47,846 bases of DNA, taken from Gammaproteobacteria bacterium (lineage in GTDB: Bacteria; Pseudomonadota; Gammaproteobacteria; Chromatiales; Chromatiaceae). Every line of letters begins with the position of its first letter. Within the stretch, counting starts at the first letter, position 1. Below the pieces are notes generated by a model. The model searched no databases and was not told the origin of the DNA. It saw nothing but the letters and a program-made list of their open reading frames with translations. Where the stretch lies: assembly GCA_020445405.1 (NCBI GenBank), contig JAGRGQ010000028.1, positions 1 through 47,846 of the forward strand, read 5' to 3'. The position numbers and the translations under genes are program-made. This document shows positions 1-7,208 of the stretch, piece by piece.

Positions 1-333
1 GAACATCTTGTACCGCGACTCCAGCTTGCTCTGCTGCTCCTCCAACTCCCGGTGGGCCGGCATCAGTGCCAGATTCTCAAACGGTGTCTGGTGGATATAA
101 CCTGCAGCCCCTCTGCTGTGGAAACTGTAGGTCAGGATATCCTTGAAAAATCCTGCCAGCGTCTCTTTCGGATCGATCGGGTTTTCACCCAGAAGATAGC
201 GGGTCGAATTTCCCTGGGGATCGAGATCGATGACCAGCGTCCTTTTACCCGTGGCGGCGCTGATAGCAGCCAGATTACAGGTAATCGTGGATTTGCCCAC
301 GCCCCCTTTCTGATTGAACACCACTCGGCGCAT
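1..333 (-). CDS. ParA/Soj-type ATPase, N-terminal part (runs off window)
   Basis: The first 111 codons of a ParA/MinD-superfamily P-loop ATPase are visible; the gene continues past base 1. The protein opens [16 protein letters not shown], which contains the deviant Walker A box KGGVGKST. It continues with [25 protein letters not shown], in which DLDPQGNST is the Walker A' / switch I signature of the family. Such ATPases position plasmids, chromosomes or large protein assemblies by dimerising on DNA or other surfaces. The ATG at 331-333 follows a GGAG-like ribosome site. No parB gene or parS repeat is visible on the side inside the window, so it may be an orphan ParA rather than the chromosome-segregation protein; the partner may lie outside. 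The family call is firm and the specific role unknown. Confidence 0.9.
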   Translation of the reverse strand, partial: MRRVVFNQKGGVGKSTITCNLAAISAATGKRTLVIDLDPQGNSTRYLLGENPIDPKETLAGFFKDILTYSFHSRGAAGYIHQTPFENLALMPAHRELEEQQSKLESRYKMF

Positions 334-524
334 GATCTCCGCTCCTCCGTTGTGGACCACTTTACTGTTGCAGTTTAACCCTGATTATTGTGCGCCGCAA
401 TTGACACACCCGGGAGAGGTTCGCGGAATCGCGTCCTGTCTCCCCCCGCAAACCGGTTGTGGTTGGATGTACCCTGGGCATACAATCGGTGCAATCAGAC
501 AGCTGCCCAGAGTCATCATCCGCC

Positions 525-734
525 ATGCTGGAACCAACTTTAGAGAAGGCAGCCACAGGGCTGGCCTTTATTATCCCGGGTATATTGCTGGTGCGCTGGT
601 ACCTGACCAGAAAAACAGGTTCACCCGAGCAGTGGGTGGAGGAGCAGATCAGGGAACTGGAACGCAGGTTTGCACGGGGCGAAATCGATGAAGCGACCTA
701 CAACCAGCGGCTCCATGAGATGCGCGACGCCTGA
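525..734 (+). CDS. Small SHOCT-like membrane protein
   Basis: A 69-residue protein starting MLEPTLEKAATG. It has one hydrophobic segment (about residues 10-28, AFIIPGILLVRWYL), then a charged C-terminal helix pair, IRELERRFARGEIDEATYNQ, that fits the SHOCT (short C-terminal domain) pattern of a helix, a GEID/GEIT turn and a second helix. SHOCT units are short oligomerisation modules often attached to membrane segments. The ATG at 525 puts the membrane segment near the N-terminus; a longer frame from a GTG at 459 is open but adds an unconvincing Cys-rich leader. No strong ribosome site precedes either start. Function unknown. Confidence 0.6.
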   Translation: MLEPTLEKAATGLAFIIPGILLVRWYLTRKTGSPEQWVEEQIRELERRFARGEIDEATYNQRLHEMRDA

Positions 735-849
735 CCAAGGCCCCGCCTCCGTCCGGTAGGTGGCAAACCGGGTCTCCCTGTCGCAAGCGTCCGACACCGG
801 GACGCGGGAGAGGGCCGAAAGGCGGACGCGCTCATCTCCAAGGCCCGTT

Positions 850-1290
850 TCAGCTGCTCTCTCGCGTCAGTCCACGCCGCTGAATCCGTAGTTCATTCTT
901 GTGCTCTCTGAGCAGTTCGAGTGCATTTCGCACATAGTCGGAAGAATCAATCTCATCGCGCAGATAAGCCTGCAACAGACCAAGCCACTCTCCATGTATG
1001 GTGCAGTGCTGTTTATGGTTGCCCGAGTCCAGCGGACAATCGTGGCAGCGGTTTTCGGCAGCCTGGCGGGGCAGCACTTTTTTTTGCCACTCCCGGCGGT
1101 AGTTTGCCGCATGCCGCTCTATCCACTGCATCGCCCGCGGCTGCCTCTCCTCCGCAGGATAGCGGTCGACGTACGCTTTCAGTGTGTCAAGCTGGCGCTG
1201 AACAAACTCATCGTCGGCGCGCTGATGCCGCTCATCCTTCATCACGAACCGGATGATCAGCGCCAAAAGTGGATCTTCGATGACGGACAC
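850..1290 (-). CDS. Conserved-looking hypothetical protein with Cys/His metal-site motif
   Basis: A 146-residue, mostly helical, soluble protein with no signal peptide or membrane segment, which I do not recognise. Residues 82-99 carry C-x2-C-x10-C-x2-H (RCHDCPLDSGNHKQHCTIHG), the spacing of a zinc or small metal site; extra His residues at 83, 92 and 95 flank it. The GTG start at 1288-1290 is supported by AAGGGGAA about five bases upstream. The N-terminal half is rich in Arg, Glu and Asp, and the C-terminal part (YVRNALELLREHKNELRIQ) predicts a long amphipathic helix. It is a single gene, convergent with the SHOCT-like gene. A redox or regulatory zinc protein is possible but not shown. Confidence 0.7.
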   Translation of the reverse strand: MSVIEDPLLALIIRFVMKDERHQRADDEFVQRQLDTLKAYVDRYPAEERQPRAMQWIERHAANYRREWQKKVLPRQAAENRCHDCPLDSGNHKQHCTIHGEWLGLLQAYLRDEIDSSDYVRNALELLREHKNELRIQRRGLTRESS

Positions 1291-1661
1291 TTATTCCCCT
1301 TTGCATCGGATTATGGCGGCAATCCTACCAGATCATACCAGTTGCAGGTTACAGGATCCGCAAAATCCCCGGTTTGGGCTGACACGGGACCCAATGCTGA
1401 ATTCCGTGGCATGGTACGGTTCACCGGATTTTTCTTCAACCTTCCTGAGGGTAACGGAGGTGGATTGGCAATTCGGGGCCGGATTGGTGCCGCGATCCAC
1501 CCGCTCGCTCAGGCCGATGGAACTGGTGGCGCTGTCAACGCTCTATAAACAGAAGTGTCGCTCTTATGCAACCGTCTGATTGCAATTGATCAATATTCCA
1601 ATCCGGTTTAACTTTCCACCATTTTTATGGCATTCGGAGCAGAGATTATACCTGAGAAGAG
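1291..1661. other. Intergenic gap without recognisable gene
   Basis: These 371 bases separate the divergent Cys/His hypothetical gene and the cytochrome b561 gene. Frames across the gap give low-complexity, unconvincing proteins with no ribosome site. Near the b561 side the DNA becomes AT-rich and holds the 10-bp perfect palindrome ATTGATCAAT at 1585-1594, which could be a regulator site; the sequence does not match an FNR box. No tRNA or terminator is seen. Confidence 0.5.
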
Positions 1662-2219
1662 ATGCGGATATTAAACGACGATTACAGCTGGGGTGCACTC
1701 AGCATCGCTCTTCACTGGCTGGTGGCCCTGACCGTATTCGGGCTGTTCGGGCTGGGGTTCTGGATGACGGGCCTCGACTATTACCATGCCTGGTACGTCC
1801 GGGCACCGGAAATCCATAGAAGCGTCGGTGTGATCCTGTTCGGCGTCCTGCTTTTCCGGTTCGGCTGGCGGCTGTTCAACACAAACCCCGCAGCACTGCC
1901 AACCCACGCCAAGTGGGAAACGCGGCTTGCACATGTGGTACATCGGCTGCTTTATCTGCTGCTGTTCGCCATCGTGTTAAGCGGCTACCTGACATCCGCC
2001 GCCGATGAACATGCGGTCGCGGTTTTCGGCTGGTTTGAACTGCCCGCCTATCAACTCGGCATCGAAAAGCAGGCGGATATTGCAGGAACCATTCACTGGT
2101 ATCTTGCACTAACGCTGATGAGCATTGTCGGACTGCACGCAGCCGGCGCGCTGAAACACCACATCATCGACAAGGACGAAACCCTGACACGCATGCTGCG
2201 GACCAGAAAAATCAACTGA
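1662..2219 (+). CDS. yceJ: Cytochrome b561 family protein
   Basis: A 185-residue, four-helix inner-membrane cytochrome b561 (CybB/YceJ family) that moves electrons between quinol and periplasmic partners through two b haems. Candidate haem-ligand or pocket histidines lie in or near membrane helices at residues 18 (ALHWLV), 52 (EIHRSVG), 94 (VVHRLLY), 145 (TIHWYLAL) and 159 (GLHAAGALKHH). The length is typical of the family. The ATG follows GAGAAGAG. A yceI gene begins 23 bases after its stop, the same pairing as E. coli yceJ-yceI, so the two are probably co-transcribed. The physiological electron donor is not evident. Confidence 0.9.
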   Translation: MRILNDDYSWGALSIALHWLVALTVFGLFGLGFWMTGLDYYHAWYVRAPEIHRSVGVILFGVLLFRFGWRLFNTNPAALPTHAKWETRLAHVVHRLLYLLLFAIVLSGYLTSAADEHAVAVFGWFELPAYQLGIEKQADIAGTIHWYLALTLMSIVGLHAAGALKHHIIDKDETLTRMLRTRKIN

Positions 2220-2242
2220 CAACACCAACAGAGGAGTAGCAA

Positions 2243-2815
2243 ATGTTCAATAAAATTATCGTAACCGCTGTTACCGCGCTGGCCCTGATCGCCAGCGGTC
2301 AGAGTTATGCCTCCGACTATCTGATGGATAGCGCTCATTCGTCGATAAAGTTCAAAATATCCCATCTCGGTTACAGTTGGCTGTTTGGCCGTTTCAACGA
2401 CTTCAACGGCAGTTACAGTTACGATGAAAACAACCCGGCGGCCTCCAGGGCGTCTGTGGAGATTGATACCGCCAGTGTCGATACCAGCCACGCAAAACGG
2501 GACAAGCACCTGCGCAGCGAGGATTTTCTGGACGTCGCCCAATTCCCGAAAGCGAGCTTTGTCAGCACCGGCTTCGAGGATCAGGGCAACGGCAAAGGCT
2601 TATTGAACGGCAATCTGACGCTACATGGCGTCACCAGACCCATCAGTATAGAGGTCGTGCCCGTGGGTGCTGGCCAGGATCCCTGGGGTAAATACCGCAG
2701 CGGCTTCTCGGGCGCCACCAGACTGACTCTCAGCGATTTCGGCATCACCAAGAATCTTGGGCCCTCTTCGACACAGGTGGAGTTGATTCTGGACGTTGAG
2801 GGTATTCGCCAGTAG
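2243..2815 (+). CDS. yceI: YceI-family periplasmic lipid-binding protein
   Basis: A 190-residue exported protein of the YceI family, whose lipocalin-like beta barrel binds polyisoprenoid or quinone-like lipids. Residues 1-23 are a Sec signal peptide (MFNKIIVTAVTALALIASGQ... with cleavage after SYA). The mature part starts with the family pattern YLMDSAHSSIKFKISHLG and continues with FGRFNDFNG, DTASVDTSHAKRDKHLRS, FPKASFV and LTLHGVTRPI, all YceI hallmarks. A good ribosome site (GAGGAG) lies seven bases before the ATG. Linkage to cytochrome b561 suggests a shared periplasmic electron or lipid-carrier role; the ligand cannot be read from sequence. Confidence 0.93.
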   Translation: MFNKIIVTAVTALALIASGQSYASDYLMDSAHSSIKFKISHLGYSWLFGRFNDFNGSYSYDENNPAASRASVEIDTASVDTSHAKRDKHLRSEDFLDVAQFPKASFVSTGFEDQGNGKGLLNGNLTLHGVTRPISIEVVPVGAGQDPWGKYRSGFSGATRLTLSDFGITKNLGPSSTQVELILDVEGIRQ

Positions 2816-2837
2816 GGGGGGATCACTCTGCTGCACA

Positions 2838-2859
2838 CCGGCAAACAGGCACCTGCCGG
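2838..2859. terminator. Weak hairpin between convergent genes
   Basis: The bases CCGGCA (2838-2843) and TGCCGG (2854-2859) form a 6-bp stem with a 10-base loop, 23 bases after the yceI stop and before the convergent SGNH hydrolase gene. There is no T-run after the stem, so intrinsic termination is doubtful. Confidence 0.25.
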
Positions 2860-2960
2860 CTGTCTGCCATTGGCACGACGATCCCGGTCAACTTCGAATG
2901 CTGGTCGAGGACGGAACGGATCGCCGTGCCTTTTGATTGCGGTCAGTTTCACGCCACAGG

Positions 2961-3629
2961 TCACCCGGCAGCGGACTCGTCTGCTGTCGCTTGAGCAAGA
3001 ATCGACGCCACCCGACCTGCCACCGCTTCACCCAGCAGCAGATGCTGATCCGCATCCAGATGAATGCCGTCCACACGGCTTGCGGGCGTGATCGATCCGG
3101 CATCCAGAAAATGGCAGTCGAGCTCCCGGGCCAGTGTGCTATAGGCCTCCGCCAGTCCCTGGCATTTCTTTTCGGCACCAGTGAATTTAGGGGCAATAGC
3201 CCCTTTGGGTACATCAATCGGGGGTGGCGCGACAATCAGCACCGGAGGAACGGGCATGCCCGGTTCTATAGGTGCGCTACGGAGAGCAGAGACGAGAGCG
3301 GCCATGCCCTGAGTCGCATGCCAGGCGTTGTGCGGGTGCATCGATTGAAAATCGTTGGTTCCCAGCATCAGAATAGCCAGGGACAGCGGTGAGTTGATCT
3401 CGATGCACTGCGCCAGGCCAGACAGCCCGTTTCTTCCAGGTTTGAACGGATCATCCCACGCCGTGCGCCGTCCGTTGAGGCAGTTCTCTATGACCCTGAC
3501 AACGCGTCTTCTCGCGTTCAGCCTGTTCTCCATAACGCCCGGCCAACGTGCGTCGAAACTGAGACGCCGGCGCGTGTCGGGAATGATTCCCCAGGTAAGC
3601 GAATCCGAATAGACCAGGATTTGGTGCAC
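2961..3629 (-). CDS. SGNH/GDSL-family hydrolase
   Basis: A 222-residue cytoplasmic SGNH hydrolase (esterase, arylesterase or acyltransferase type). Block I is YSDSLTWG, with the nucleophile Ser at residue 10; the usual GDSL Gly is replaced by Ser. Block III is LGTNDF, supplying the oxyanion Asn, and block V is DGIHLDADQH, supplying the catalytic Asp and His. The TWG after the nucleophile resembles the mycobacterial MsAcT-like arylesterase subgroup. I chose the GTG at 3629 because GGAGGGG sits about six bases upstream; an upstream TTG at 3656 would make the ribosome site part of the coding region. No signal peptide is present. The substrate is unknown. Confidence 0.85.
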   Translation of the reverse strand: MHQILVYSDSLTWGIIPDTRRRLSFDARWPGVMENRLNARRRVVRVIENCLNGRRTAWDDPFKPGRNGLSGLAQCIEINSPLSLAILMLGTNDFQSMHPHNAWHATQGMAALVSALRSAPIEPGMPVPPVLIVAPPPIDVPKGAIAPKFTGAEKKCQGLAEAYSTLARELDCHFLDAGSITPASRVDGIHLDADQHLLLGEAVAGRVASILAQATADESAAG

Positions 3630-3747
3630 TTTTCCCCCCTCCGCGCAGCGGCGCAACCATGTATCGCCACCAGTTTAACGGCAACCAACCGAATCGGTCG
3701 TCAAATTATGATATTTTTTGCTACCTGTGCGCTACGTCGGAGAGTGT

Positions 3748-3978
3748 ATGAACAGCGACCATAGCCTTATCAATCAGGTCGACGCCTGCGTCGCGCGTAT
3801 CTGCGATCTCGGTTGCGCCATGGTTTACCGCACGATCGAGCGGATCGAGGCCGGCGAGGAGGTCGCCGAGGTTGCCACTGTCGACGATGCGACACGCCGG
3901 GCGGTTCTGGATGAACTGAAGGCGGTGATGGCGGTGTACGACGCCCGTGACGGCGGGGCGTCATGCAAAGTTGAGTGA
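3748..3978 (+). CDS. Small hypothetical protein
   Basis: A 76-residue soluble, helical, acidic protein (MNSDHSLINQVDACVARICD...). It has three cysteines near the N-terminus (residues 14, 19 and 23, pattern C-x4-C-x3-C) and one near the C-terminus. The middle EAGEEVAEVATVDDATRRAV predicts two helices with a turn. I recognise no family. The ATG follows GGAGAG about four bases upstream, which favours it over an earlier in-frame start at 3718. It stands alone between the divergent SGNH gene and pdxH. The cysteines could bind metal or be redox active, but this is only a possibility. Confidence 0.55.
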   Translation: MNSDHSLINQVDACVARICDLGCAMVYRTIERIEAGEEVAEVATVDDATRRAVLDELKAVMAVYDARDGGASCKVE

Positions 3979-4112
3979 CCAACTGTCGACCGGGTCGTCT
4001 GGTGCCATCCCGCTCGGGCGTCCCGCAACCGTACGCGCCCGGCCCGGGCAGGCTGGTTTGAGGCGCGCTAACACATTAGAATCTCCCGGCTATCCCCAAC
4101 CCGGAGTCAAAC

Positions 4113-4129
4113 GGTTTCTGTCAGAAACC
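4113..4129. promoter_or_regulatory. Perfect 17-bp inverted repeat upstream of pdxH
   Basis: GGTTTCTG at 4113-4120 and CAGAAACC at 4122-4129 form a perfect inverted repeat around one base, ending 64 bases before the pdxH start. It could be an operator for a dimeric regulator or a short RNA hairpin. No T-run follows, so a terminator is unlikely. Confidence 0.35.
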
Positions 4130-4193
4130 CCCTCTCCGCTGCTGGAGGAAATGCACTTTCCGGACGGTTACCGACCAAACAGAGCGAGGACAT

Positions 4194-4838
4194 GTGAACC
4201 CAAAAATCGAAAATGACCGGCGCGAATATATGCACGCCGGCCTCTCCCGTCGCGACCTCGATAGCGACCCGATTGCTCAGTTCGATCACTGGCTGCAGGA
4301 AGCGATGTCCGCGGATGTGCGCGATGCCACGGCGATGAGTCTGGCCACCGTCTCCGCCAGTGGACAGCCCAGTCTGCGTACGGTGCTGCTCAAATTCTAC
4401 GATGCCGGCGGCTTCGTCTTCTACACCAACCTGGAAAGCCGGAAAGCGAAGGAGATGGCGCAGAATCCGAAAGTGGCGCTGCTGTTCCACTGGAGGGAGT
4501 TCGACCGGCAGGTGATAATCACCGGAAACGCGGTGAAGGTCTCGGCCGGCGAATCGCTGAAATACTTTCTCACCCGACCGCGGGAGAGCCGGGTGGGTGC
4601 CTGGGTATCCGCCCAGAGCAGCGTGATCTCCTCACGTGCATTGCTGGAGCAGAAATTCGAGGAGATGAAACGGAAGTTCGCCGGTGGGGAGATCCCGTTG
4701 CCCTCTTTTTGGGGGGGGTACCGTGTCGAGCCTTCGACCATCGAATTCTGGCAGGGGCGCGTCAACCGGCTGCATGACCGCTTCATGTATTTTCGGCAAT
4801 CCGACAAATCCTGGCTGATAGAACGGCTGGCACCTTAG
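4194..4838 (+). CDS. pdxH: Pyridoxamine 5'-phosphate oxidase
   Basis: A 214-residue FMN enzyme that oxidises pyridoxamine or pyridoxine 5'-phosphate to pyridoxal 5'-phosphate with O2, in vitamin B6 synthesis and salvage. Family signatures run in order: REYMHAGLSRRDLDSDP (N-terminal lid), SLRTVLLKFYD (FMN phosphate contacts), FYTNLESRKAKEM, RVGAWVSAQSS, and the C-terminal FWQGRVNRLHDR and WLIERLAP. Length is normal (E. coli 218). The start is a GTG at 4194 with GAGGAC just upstream. Residue pattern WREFDRQVIITG replaces the common WRxLERQVR form, a mild variation. The enzyme implies oxygen use by this organism. Confidence 0.97.
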   Translation: MNPKIENDRREYMHAGLSRRDLDSDPIAQFDHWLQEAMSADVRDATAMSLATVSASGQPSLRTVLLKFYDAGGFVFYTNLESRKAKEMAQNPKVALLFHWREFDRQVIITGNAVKVSAGESLKYFLTRPRESRVGAWVSAQSSVISSRALLEQKFEEMKRKFAGGEIPLPSFWGGYRVEPSTIEFWQGRVNRLHDRFMYFRQSDKSWLIERLAP

Positions 4839-5006
4839 CAGCGCGACTGGATCCATGGACGGCCATGCACCCGCGGTGCGACAGCTTCCGCAGTGGACGC
4901 TGACGGCTCGGCAAAACGGCAGGACTGCACCGGAGACGGGGATTTGCCAGCGCAGCACCTCTGACGACCTGAGCTCTAAAAAAGTAGAAAATTAGTAGAC
5001 TCTGAA

Positions 5007-5012
5007 TATAAT
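5007..5012 (+). promoter_or_regulatory. Likely -10 box of sgp promoter
   Basis: A perfect TATAAT lies in an AT-rich island 73 bases before the sulfur globule gene ATG. No good -35 box is seen 16-18 bases upstream (AGAAAA is the nearest), which would fit an activator-dependent promoter. The transcript would carry a leader of about 65-70 bases. Confidence 0.45.
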
Positions 5013-5085
5013 AAAGGTTACCTGGTAAATATCCGGGTAATTGGAGATCCTGGTGAGAGGGAATATTGACGAGAGAGGTATTCAT

Positions 5086-5424
5086 ATGAAAAGGCTTGCG
5101 ACTATTTTCGCCGGTGCTTTCATGCTCGGCACAGTTGCTTTTTTCTCCACTTCCGTAAACGCCTGGTGGGGCAACTGGGGAGACGGATACTACGGCCCCT
5201 GGGGCGGTGGCCCCTGGTATGGCGGCGGCTACCCCTACTATGGCGGCTACGGCTACCCGTACGGGGGCTGGGGTGGGTACCCCTACTGGGGAGGCTATCC
5301 TTATGGTGGTTATGGCTACCCCTATGGCGGTGGTTGGGGCTATCCATATGGTGGCTGGGGTTACCCGGGTTGGGGTGTCCCCACCGCAGTGCAGCCTCAG
5401 GCGCCGGCCAGCAAAGAGAAATAG
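5086..5424 (+). CDS. sgp: Sulfur globule envelope protein (Gly/Tyr/Pro/Trp-rich)
   Basis: A 112-residue exported structural protein. Residues 1-26 are a Sec signal peptide (cleavage after VNA), and the mature part begins WWGNWGDGYYG. Residues 27-98 are almost entirely Gly, Tyr, Pro and Trp in repeats of GGYPYGG / GGYGYPYGG, followed by a polar tail (QPQAPASKEK). This composition and architecture match the CV1/CV2-type proteins that coat periplasmic sulfur globules in purple sulfur bacteria such as Allochromatium vinosum. The ATG at 5086 has GAGAGAGG upstream; an earlier TTG at 5041 would displace the signal peptide. It is monocistronic, with its own promoter island and a hairpin after it. Repeats are imperfect, so paralogue type (SgpA, B or C) cannot be assigned. 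Confidence 0.8.
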   Translation: MKRLATIFAGAFMLGTVAFFSTSVNAWWGNWGDGYYGPWGGGPWYGGGYPYYGGYGYPYGGWGGYPYWGGYPYGGYGYPYGGGWGYPYGGWGYPGWGVPTAVQPQAPASKEK

Positions 5425-5439
5425 CACGGTAATCTGTTT

Positions 5440-5486
5440 GGGGTCGGAGTCAAATAGGATCTGGAATGACATTTGACTCTGACCCC
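5440..5486. repeat. REP-like 16-bp inverted repeat / bidirectional terminator
   Basis: GGGGTCGGAGTCAAAT (5440-5455) pairs with ATTTGACTCTGACCCC (5471-5486) around a 15-base loop, with one G-T wobble. It lies between the convergent sgp and TPR genes and can act as a terminator in both directions. The core GGGGTCAGAGTCAAAT is, from memory, a motif often found beside REP-associated tyrosine transposases (RAYT/Y1) in gammaproteobacteria; no such transposase is in this window. Confidence 0.7.
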
Positions 5487-5500
5487 GTTTCATTTCCGCT

Positions 5501-7198
5501 TTAATAAGGGACAGGTGTCGGATACTCCCGGAACAGTAGCTGCGCATCGATTTTAGGCGGCTGCAGCATGCTCTCTTCCCGGTACCAGGTCACATCCGGC
5601 ATCTCGCTCCGCTGGTATGCGGCGAGCGCCGCTTCGGCGCGACGATAAACGTCGTCCCCCATCCAAATCGACACTGGCAACACCTGACGCTGCAGTGCTG
5701 CCGCCTGTTCGAAATTGCCGACGGCGGCGGCGACAAGCGCCTGCAGTTCGACATGAGGCGGTATAAAAGCCTCCTGCACCAGCTCGTTTACCAGACCGCG
5801 GGCGCGCTCCGGCTGCCGCACCGCCGGATTGTCGCTCAATGTCAACAGCCGGATCAGGAGATAGCGCAATATCTGCTGTTCCGGGTGCGCTGCATACAGA
5901 GACTCCAGTTGACCGACTATTTCAGAATCCGACACACCGGACAGTTTTAACGCAAGCAAAAGAAAGAGACGGGCCGGAGGGATATCCGGGTTGGCCAGCA
6001 GCGCCAGGCGGTAATGATCCGCCGCTATGTCGAAATCGGCTGCGTTGAACCGCAGCGTGGCCAGACAAAAATGGGCGCCAAAATGGTTAGGCTCCCGTTT
6101 GAGCACCACCTTAAAATTCTCTTCGGCCTGATCAAGCCGATTCGCGTCAGCCGCCAGCACACCCAACAGAAACCGGGCCAGGCTATGCTCCGGCTCTTTT
6201 GCCAAAACCTGTTCCAACTGCGTTGCCGCGGGTTCCGCCTCCCCGGAAAGATATAGCGCGCGGGCCAGGCTGACGCGCGCACTGCTGTTTTCCGGCTCAA
6301 TCTCCAGGCCGTGCCTGAAACCCGCCGCAGCAGCGCTGAAATCCTGCTGCAGGCTCGCCCTCAATCCCTCGGAGAAGAATCGCCTGGCGCCCTGATTGAG
6401 GCTCTGCAGCTCCTTGATCATCGGATCGTCCACATCGGGCAGCCGATTACCCCTTGCCGCCATGTGTTGCGCAGATCCTTCGATATCGTTTTTCGCCCGC
6501 AGGGCACGCGCCAGCGGGTAGTGGGCCTGATCCGCGTTGGGATCGAGCCGGAGCAGTTCCTCCAGTTTCTCTATCGCCTCGTCGTAACGGCGCCGAAACA
6601 GATCGATCTGCGCCAGATGGTAGAGCGCCCGCGCGCGCAGCCCGGGTTTTTCCGCAGCAGCCCGCAACAGTTCGGAAGCCGCATCGATGCGGCTCAATTC
6701 GAGCAGGCTCTCACCCAGCCGCAATCCAAGGGCCGGGTATTCCGGGTTCAGGCGCGCCGCGCCTTGAAAAAGTCCGACCGCCTCTTCGTGTTGGCCCGAC
6801 TGGGCGGCGAGGTAGCCGGCGTAATATACCCAGCGGAAATTTTCCGGGTCCAGCGCCATTGCATTGCTATACCCGGTCTGCGCCGACGATGCGAGGCCAT
6901 AGATCTGATAGAGGGCGCCCAGACTACCATAGCCTTCCGCAATTTCCCGGCTATCGGCCAGTTCAGCGGATAACAGGCGAGCGAGTCCGGCGCGGGTCTC
7001 ATGGATAGTCTCCCGGGCGTATGGCTCCGCGCCGGTCAAATCCGCTTCAGGTATCTGCTGCAGTCGATTTTTCCACTGTTCAGGCAGCTGCGAAAGTGCA
7101 TCCTCGCATACACCGGCAGGGATAAACCCGGTGCACAACGCAATAAACAGACCCAACGTCCTTCTGCGCACTCCGCGGAAACGCAATACACCCTTCAT
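5501..7198 (-). CDS. Exported TPR-repeat protein of the cytochrome operon
   Basis: A 565-residue protein with an N-terminal signal sequence (Arg-rich start, then LGLFIALCTGFIPAGVC), followed by about ten tetratricopeptide units between residues 85 and 440. Clear examples are YGSLGALYQIYGLASSAQTG, ARALYHLAQIDLFRRRYDEA and ARVSLARALYLSGEAEPAAT. TPR solenoids are protein-docking scaffolds. The sequence before the Cys (AGVC) does not fit a lipobox, so it is probably soluble periplasmic. The gene is last in a three-gene operon and starts 10 bases after the CRTAC1-like gene. A TPR protein beside an ASPIC/UnbV protein is a recurrent pairing in bacterial genomes. It probably assembles or presents the haem protein and FG-GAP protein; that role is inferred. 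Confidence 0.85.
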   Translation of the reverse strand: MKGVLRFRGVRRRTLGLFIALCTGFIPAGVCEDALSQLPEQWKNRLQQIPEADLTGAEPYARETIHETRAGLARLLSAELADSREIAEGYGSLGALYQIYGLASSAQTGYSNAMALDPENFRWVYYAGYLAAQSGQHEEAVGLFQGAARLNPEYPALGLRLGESLLELSRIDAASELLRAAAEKPGLRARALYHLAQIDLFRRRYDEAIEKLEELLRLDPNADQAHYPLARALRAKNDIEGSAQHMAARGNRLPDVDDPMIKELQSLNQGARRFFSEGLRASLQQDFSAAAAGFRHGLEIEPENSSARVSLARALYLSGEAEPAATQLEQVLAKEPEHSLARFLLGVLAADANRLDQAEENFKVVLKREPNHFGAHFCLATLRFNAADFDIAADHYRLALLANPDIPPARLFLLLALKLSGVSDSEIVGQLESLYAAHPEQQILRYLLIRLLTLSDNPAVRQPERARGLVNELVQEAFIPPHVELQALVAAAVGNFEQAAALQRQVLPVSIWMGDDVYRRAEAALAAYQRSEMPDVTWYREESMLQPPKIDAQLLFREYPTPVPY

Positions 7199-7208
7199 TG
7201 ATCGTCTC

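Noticed and set aside
1253-1579. Possible 108-residue plus-strand protein in the gap before cytochrome b561
   Set aside because: It starts inside the minus-strand hypothetical gene, lacks a ribosome site and has no recognisable composition or motif.
5166-5390. Possible CRISPR or tandem DNA repeat array
   Set aside because: The repetition is protein-coding (GGYPYGG units) with irregular DNA spacing, not direct repeats with spacers.
5120-5547. Other-frame and antisense frames over the sulfur globule gene
   Set aside because: They mirror the Gly/Tyr repeat and lack a signal peptide; only the frame from 5086 gives a sensible exported protein.
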